Assembly (NCBI GenBank): GCA_030263275.1
Contig: SZOR01000070.1
Location: 1-21,252, forward strand
Reading direction: 5' to 3'
Source: DSNY01 sp016861185
GTDB taxonomy: Bacteria; Pseudomonadota; Gammaproteobacteria; Burkholderiales; Burkholderiaceae_F
Length of the DNA stretch: 21,252 nucleotides
Below are positions 16,479 to 21,252 of the stretch, one piece after another. The translations under genes were made by a program, and so were the position numbers. The notes under the pieces were generated by a model. The model made no database searches. It saw nothing but the letters and a program-made list of their open reading frames with translations, and was not told where the DNA came from. The first letter of the stretch is position 1; each line of letters starts with the position of its first letter.

Positions 16479-16552
16479 GCGCCGCGAAGCTGCAGCACAG
16501 CGTGCGACCGCGGCGTATCCGATCGGCAGTGAACTGCGAGTGCGTCGCATGA
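16475..16552 (+). CDS. Possible 25-residue ORF bridging the two permease genes
   Basis: It opens at an ATG overlapping the LivH-type stop (ATGA at 16475-16478) and closes at a TGA overlapping the ATG of the LivM-LivG fusion (ATGA at 16549-16552). It fills the 70-base spacer exactly. The peptide is basic in the middle (VRPRRIR) with two cysteines near the end (CEC). I recognise no family. It may serve only to carry ribosomes to the next start, or may be a chance frame. Low confidence as a functional protein. Confidence 0.25.
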   Translation: MSAAKLQHSVRPRRIRSAVNCECVA

Positions 16553-18351
16553 GCCCGCGCGCGCTGCTCGTCGTCTTCGTCGCGGCGCTGGCGCTGGTGC
16601 CGGTCTTTGCGCCGGAGTTCACGGTCACGCTGGCCAACTACATCGGGCTGTACGCGCTGGTCGCACTGGGTCTCGTGCTGCTCACGGGCGTGGGCGGGCT
16701 GACTTCGTTCGGCCAGGCCGCCTTCGTGGGCCTCGGCGCCTACACGACCGCGGTGCTGACGACGATGACCGACATGCCGCCCTGGCTCGCGTGGCTGGGC
16801 GCGTCGACGTGGCTGTCGCTGGCCGCGGGGCTGGCGCTGACGCTCGCCTTTGCGGTCGTGCTGGGCATGCTGACGCTGCGGCTGTCGGGCCACTATCTGC
16901 CGCTCGGGACGATCGCCTGGGGCATCAGCCTGTACTTCCTGTTCGGCAACATGGAGTTCCTCGGCGGCTTCACCGGCCTGCGCGGCATTCCGCCGGTCGA
17001 GGTGCTCGGCCATCCGATCGAAAGCGCGCGCGAGATCTTTTACTTGATCTACCTGTTCCTGCTCGCCGGCATCGTCACGATCCAGAACCTGCTCGACTCG
17101 CGCGAAGGCCGCGCGATCCGCGCGCTGAAAGGCGGCATGGTGATGGCCGAGTCGATGGGCGTGAACACGGCCGTGTCGCGCCTGGTGATCTTCGTGCTCG
17201 CCGCGCTGCTCGCGTGCGCATCGGGCTGGCTGTACGCGCACATGCAGCGCTTTCTGAACCCGACGCCGTTCTCGCTGCACGTCGGCATCGAGTACCTCTT
17301 CATGGCCGTGGTCGGCGGCGCCGGCTATGTCTGGGGCGCGCTGGCCGGCGCGGCGGTGATCGCAATCTCCAAGCAGTGGCTGCAGGACTTTCTGACCAAG
17401 GTGATCGGGCAGGCGGGCAACTTCGAAGTGATCGTCTTCGGCATCGTGATGATCGTCGTGCTGCAGCGGGCGCGCGACGGGCTGTGGCCGGTGCTCGCGC
17501 GCTGGGTGCCGCTCACCCGCGCGCCGCGCCGCATCGATCCCGGCGCGCCGCCGCTCGCACGCCGTCCGCTTCCTCCGGCGGGCGAAACGCTGCTCGAAGT
17601 CAGCGGCGCGACCAAGCGCTTCGGCGGGCTGGTCGCCGTCGGCGACATGAGCCTGACCGTCCGGGCGGGCGAAATCGCCGCGCTGATCGGACCGAACGGC
17701 GCGGGCAAGACGACGATGTTCAACCTGATCTCGGGCGTGCTCGATCCGACCGCCGGCGACATCCGCTTTCGCGGCGAGCCGATCGCCGGCCGTCGCTCGC
17801 GCGACATCGCGCGGCTGGGCGTCAGCCGCACGTTCCAGCACGTCAAGCTGCTGCCGGCGATGAGCGTGCTCGACAACGTCGCGATCGGCGCGCATCGGCG
17901 CGAATACCCCGGCCTGCTCGCGGGTGTCGTCGCCGGCGCATGGCGGCTCGACCGCAAGCAGGAAGCGCGCGTGCTCGCCGAGGCCGCGCGCCAGATCGAG
18001 CGCGTGGGGCTGGCGGACCACATGTTCGACGCCGCGGGCTCGCTGCCGCTCGGCAAGCAGCGCATCCTGGAGATCGCGCGTGCGCTGACCGCCGATCCCT
18101 GCCTGCTGCTGCTCGACGAACCCGCCGCCGGACTGCGCTACCTCGAAAAGCGCGCGCTCGCCGAACTGCTGCGCAAGCTGCGCGACGAAGGCATGGCGAT
18201 CCTGTTGGTCGAACACGACATGGACTTCGTGATGGGGCTGGTCGATCGCGTGACCGTGATGGACTTCGGCCAGAAGATCGCCGAGGGCCTGCCGCGCGAC
18301 GTGCAGCGCGACCCGAAGGTGCTCGAGGCCTACCTCGGAGGCGTCGAGTGA
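16549..18351 (+). CDS. Fused ABC transporter permease (LivM-type) and ATPase (LivG-type)
   Basis: A single 600-residue chain. Residues 1 to about 310 are a LivM-like permease: hydrophobic segments, YALVALGLVLLTGVGGLTSFGQAAFVGLGAYT near the start, the EAA-like loop RAIRALKGGMVMAESMGVN at 188-206 and VVGGAGYVWGALAGA. A Pro-rich linker spans about 321-345. Residues 346-600 are a LivG-like ATPase with Walker A GPNGAGKTT (381-389), Q-loop RTFQHVKLL (427-435), Walker B LLLLDEP (519-525) and switch His556 (VEHDM). The signature loop is SLPLGKQR (498-505) rather than LSGGQ. The start ATG at 16549 overlaps the small ORF stop; the TGA overlaps the LivF-type GTG. The frame is continuous, so this is a true fusion. 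Confidence 0.92.
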   Translation: MSPRALLVVFVAALALVPVFAPEFTVTLANYIGLYALVALGLVLLTGVGGLTSFGQAAFVGLGAYTTAVLTTMTDMPPWLAWLGASTWLSLAAGLALTLAFAVVLGMLTLRLSGHYLPLGTIAWGISLYFLFGNMEFLGGFTGLRGIPPVEVLGHPIESAREIFYLIYLFLLAGIVTIQNLLDSREGRAIRALKGGMVMAESMGVNTAVSRLVIFVLAALLACASGWLYAHMQRFLNPTPFSLHVGIEYLFMAVVGGAGYVWGALAGAAVIAISKQWLQDFLTKVIGQAGNFEVIVFGIVMIVVLQRARDGLWPVLARWVPLTRAPRRIDPGAPPLARRPLPPAGETLLEVSGATKRFGGLVAVGDMSLTVRAGEIAALIGPNGAGKTTMFNLISGVLDPTAGDIRFRGEPIAGRRSRDIARLGVSRTFQHVKLLPAMSVLDNVAIGAHRREYPGLLAGVVAGAWRLDRKQEARVLAEAARQIERVGLADHMFDAAGSLPLGKQRILEIARALTADPCLLLLDEPAAGLRYLEKRALAELLRKLRDEGMAILLVEHDMDFVMGLVDRVTVMDFGQKIAEGLPRDVQRDPKVLEAYLGGVE

Positions 18352-19136
18352 CGACCGACGAAGCGTCCCTCTCCCCCGACCCCTCTTCCGCGACGGCAGA
18401 GGGAAACGTGCTGCTGCGCGTGCGCGATCTTTCGGTCGCCTACGGCAAGGTCGAAGCGCTGCACAACGCCAATCTGCGGGTCGGCGCCGGGCAGATCGTC
18501 ACCGTGATCGGCCCGAACGGCGCCGGCAAGACCACCCTGCTCGCGGCGATCATGGGCGCGCTGCCGGCCAACGGCGAAGCCGAAGGCGAAATCCGGTTCG
18601 ACGGCGTGGCCTGCGACGGTGTGGCGATCGAACGCATGGTCGCGCGCGGCATGACGCTCGTTCCGGAAAAGCGCGAACTGTTCGGCGAAATGACCGTCGA
18701 GGACAACCTGCTGCTCGGCGGCTTCCAGCGCTACCGCGCGGGGCACCGCGACCACAGGCAGACGATGGCCGAGGTCTACGCGCTGTTTCCGCGGCTCGCG
18801 GAGCGGCGCGAGCAGCTCGCCGGCACACTGTCCGGCGGCGAGCGGCAGATGCTGGCGATCGGCCGCGCGCTGATGGCCAAACCGAAGCTGCTGATGCTCG
18901 ACGAGCCCTCGCTCGGGCTGGCGCCGCTGATCGTTCGCGAGATCTTCCATATCATCGTCGAGCTGAAACGGCGGGGTGCGGCGATCCTGCTGGTCGAGCA
19001 GAATGCGCGCGCGGCCCTGCAGATCGCCGATTACGCTTACGTGCTGGAAACCGGCGAGATCGCGCTCGAAGGGCCGGCGGCGCAGCTCGCGAGCGATCCG
19101 CGCGTCATCGAAAGTTATCTCGGAGGCAAGACGTGA
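18348..19136 (+). CDS. Branched-chain-amino-acid-type ABC transporter ATPase, LivF family
   Basis: A 262-residue cytoplasmic ATPase. Walker A GPNGAGKTT lies at residues 55-63, the LVPEKRELFGEMTVEDNL Q-loop region at 104-121, signature LSGGERQ at 161-167, Walker B LLMLDEP at 181-187, and the LLVEQN switch region replaces the usual H-loop as in LivF. It should pair with the LivG half of the upstream fusion. The GTG at 18348 overlaps the fusion stop (GTGA) and has GGAGG six bases upstream. The first 20 residues precede the normal family start and are largely encoded by a palindromic repeat (18366-18403); a second in-frame GTG at 18408 would give the usual length. The C-terminal YLGG codons supply the ribosome-binding site for the next gene. 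Confidence 0.92.
   Translation: MTTDEASLSPDPSSATAEGNVLLRVRDLSVAYGKVEALHNANLRVGAGQIVTVIGPNGAGKTTLLAAIMGALPANGEAEGEIRFDGVACDGVAIERMVARGMTLVPEKRELFGEMTVEDNLLLGGFQRYRAGHRDHRQTMAEVYALFPRLAERREQLAGTLSGGERQMLAIGRALMAKPKLLMLDEPSLGLAPLIVREIFHIIVELKRRGAAILLVEQNARAALQIADYAYVLETGEIALEGPAAQLASDPRVIESYLGGKT
18366..18403. repeat. Degenerate CCCTCTCC-type palindrome inside the 5' end of the LivF-type gene
   Basis: CCCTCT (18381-18386) plus CCG (18388-18390) pair with CGG (18394-18396) and AGAGGG (18398-18403) around a CGA loop, with one mismatch. A further CCCTCTCCCCC block stands at 18367-18377. The arrangement matches the repeat family in the thiD-paaY gap (2249-2337). It lies in frame and codes for most of the extra N-terminal residues of this ATPase. 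Confidence 0.55.
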
Positions 19137-19588
19137 CTCGTTCCGTCCTCGTTGCGATGGGATTGATCTGCGCGCTCGGCGCGGGTGCGGCGGTTGCGCA
19201 GGCGCCGGCCGCGGCGAAAGCGGCGCCGGAGACCGGCTGCACGCAGCCGCTCGACGCCTGCACGAAGGAGCGCACCGCGGCGCTCAAAGCGCAGGCGCGC
19301 AGGCTCACCGCGGCTTCGCGCATGAAAGCGACGACGACGCTGACCGCCGAGGAGCGCGCCAAGGTGCAGGTCTACGACCGCTGGCTGCGCACCCAGAGCC
19401 AGCAGGCGCGCGAGCTCGCGGAACGCGGGACCGCGGCGACGACCGCCGAGATCCAGACCGCGTTCAACCGCGAGTACATGCAGCTTCAGCAGCGGATCCA
19501 GCGCGAGCACCGGCAGTTCGCGGAGATCTCGAATATCATGAAGGCCAAACACGACGCGGCGACCAACGCGATCGGCAACATGCGCTGA
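19133..19588 (+). CDS. Small exported helical protein of unknown function, coupled to the ABC transporter
   Basis: 151 residues, not recognised. The N-terminus is a clear Sec signal peptide (MTRSVLVAMGLICALGAGAA, probable cleavage after VAQA at 24; the cysteine at 12 is not in a lipobox). The mature part has an Ala/Pro spacer, a Cys36/Cys43 pair (CTQPLDAC) and then about 100 residues that look entirely helical and charge-rich (LTAEERAKVQVYDRWLRTQS, then IQREHRQFAEISNIMKAKHD), with no membrane segment. The GTG start overlaps the LivF-type stop (GTGA at 19133-19136) and has GGAGG six bases upstream, so it is the last gene of the transporter operon. A periplasmic role is likely. A link to uptake is inferred from linkage only. 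Confidence 0.75.
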   Translation: MTRSVLVAMGLICALGAGAAVAQAPAAAKAAPETGCTQPLDACTKERTAALKAQARRLTAASRMKATTTLTAEERAKVQVYDRWLRTQSQQARELAERGTAATTAEIQTAFNREYMQLQQRIQREHRQFAEISNIMKAKHDAATNAIGNMR

Positions 19589-19605
19589 TCGATTCGCCGC
19601 GCGAC

Positions 19606-19691
19606 GCGTTGGGGGTACCGGCCGCCGGCATGGCGGCTGGTTGAGAGAGTCCCCGGAACCTGATCCGGTTAACACCGGCGGAGGGAAACGC
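19606..19691 (+). promoter_or_regulatory. TPP riboswitch (thi-box aptamer) controlling thiC
   Basis: All aptamer landmarks are in order. P1 is GCGTT (19606-19610) with AACGC (19687-19691), followed by the GGGGGTACC strand, a variable P3 hairpin (CCGGCCGCC with GGCGGCTGG), the conserved TGAGAGAG (19642-19649), the GAACCTGATC core (19656-19665), GTTAACACCGG, and GGAGGGAAACG at the 3' side. It binds thiamine pyrophosphate and lowers thiC expression. It begins only 17 bases after the preceding stop codon, so the thiC promoter must lie inside that gene or thiC must be read from upstream. Confidence 0.95.
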
Positions 19692-19712
19692 ACCGGCCCT
19701 CGCGGCCCGTCC

Positions 19713-19735
19713 GCTCTCCGCCGCCTCGGGAGAGC
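19713..19735 (+). promoter_or_regulatory. Riboswitch expression platform: thiC Shine-Dalgarno sequestering hairpin
   Basis: GCTCTCC (19713-19719) pairs perfectly with GGAGAGC (19729-19735), which contains the thiC Shine-Dalgarno (GGAG, six bases from the ATG at 19739). The same left arm (19714-19723) can instead form ten pairs, one of them G-U, with 19676-19685 of the aptamer 3' side. The two helices exclude each other, which predicts translational OFF control when TPP is bound. Confidence 0.7.
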
Positions 19736-19738
19736 AGT

Positions 19739-21252
<1,514 letters not shown>

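Noticed and set aside
16420..18216. 598-codon open frame antisense to the LivM-LivG fusion
   Set aside because: Composition is Arg/Gln/His-rich without motifs; the sense strand encodes membrane segments and Walker motifs.
16549..18351. Possibility that the permease-ATPase fusion is a sequencing or assembly artefact
   Set aside because: One continuous frame crosses the linker with good codon usage, both domains are complete, and the linker is Pro/Arg-rich as in real fusions. I know of similar fused permease/ATPase proteins in this transporter class.

Overview
The window looks like a chromosomal segment of a high-GC betaproteobacterium (Burkholderiales or Rhodocyclales type). This is judged from the strong GC bias at third codon positions, the phenylacetate (paa) gene set and its order, the TetR-type PaaR, a betaproteobacterial style of branched-chain-amino-acid-type ABC transporter, and several dispersed palindromic repeats of kinds common in that class. 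The species cannot be named from sequence reading alone.

Layout. (a) 1-963, minus strand: a TetR regulator and the first 91 codons of an RND-efflux membrane-fusion protein, overlapping by ATGA, behind a perfect 14-bp palindromic operator at 1086-1099. (b) 1180-2004, plus: thiD (HMP/HMP-P kinase). (c) 2005-2742: no gene; a composite of inverted, hairpin-forming repeats. (d) 2743-5021, minus: paaY and paaN (ring-opening aldehyde dehydrogenase without the fused hydratase domain). (e) 5022-5208: divergent promoter region with a near-perfect 16-bp palindrome. (f) 5209-13883, plus: paaG-paaH-paaI-paaK, a 76-bp palindrome, then paaA-paaB-paaC-paaD-paaE and a TetR regulator (PaaR). (g) 14098-19588, plus: a complete ABC importer (binding protein, LivH-type permease, a single-chain LivM+LivG fusion, LivF-type ATPase) followed by a small exported protein of unknown function. 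(h) 19606-21252: TPP riboswitch and the 5' four fifths of thiC.

How the genes work together. PaaK activates phenylacetate to phenylacetyl-CoA. The PaaABCDE complex makes the ring 1,2-epoxide, PaaG isomerises it to the oxepin, and PaaN oxidises the semialdehyde released on ring opening. PaaH acts in the following beta-oxidation. PaaI and PaaY are thioesterases that clear stalled CoA thioesters. The ring-opening hydratase, paaF and paaJ are not in the window. The adjacent ABC importer is plausibly the uptake system for phenylacetate or a related aromatic acid. PaaR probably represses both divergent arms from the palindrome at 5117-5132.

The strongest non-routine signals are: the riboswitch expression platform, which has two mutually exclusive helices that hide or free the thiC ribosome-binding site; the fused permease/ATPase; a small exported protein translationally coupled to the transporter; repeat elements at many operon junctions, one of which appears to code for the N-terminus of the LivF-type ATPase; and a 25-codon ORF joined by ATGA overlaps to both permease genes. 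I found no CRISPR array, IS transposase, tRNA, rRNA or clearly novel defence system.
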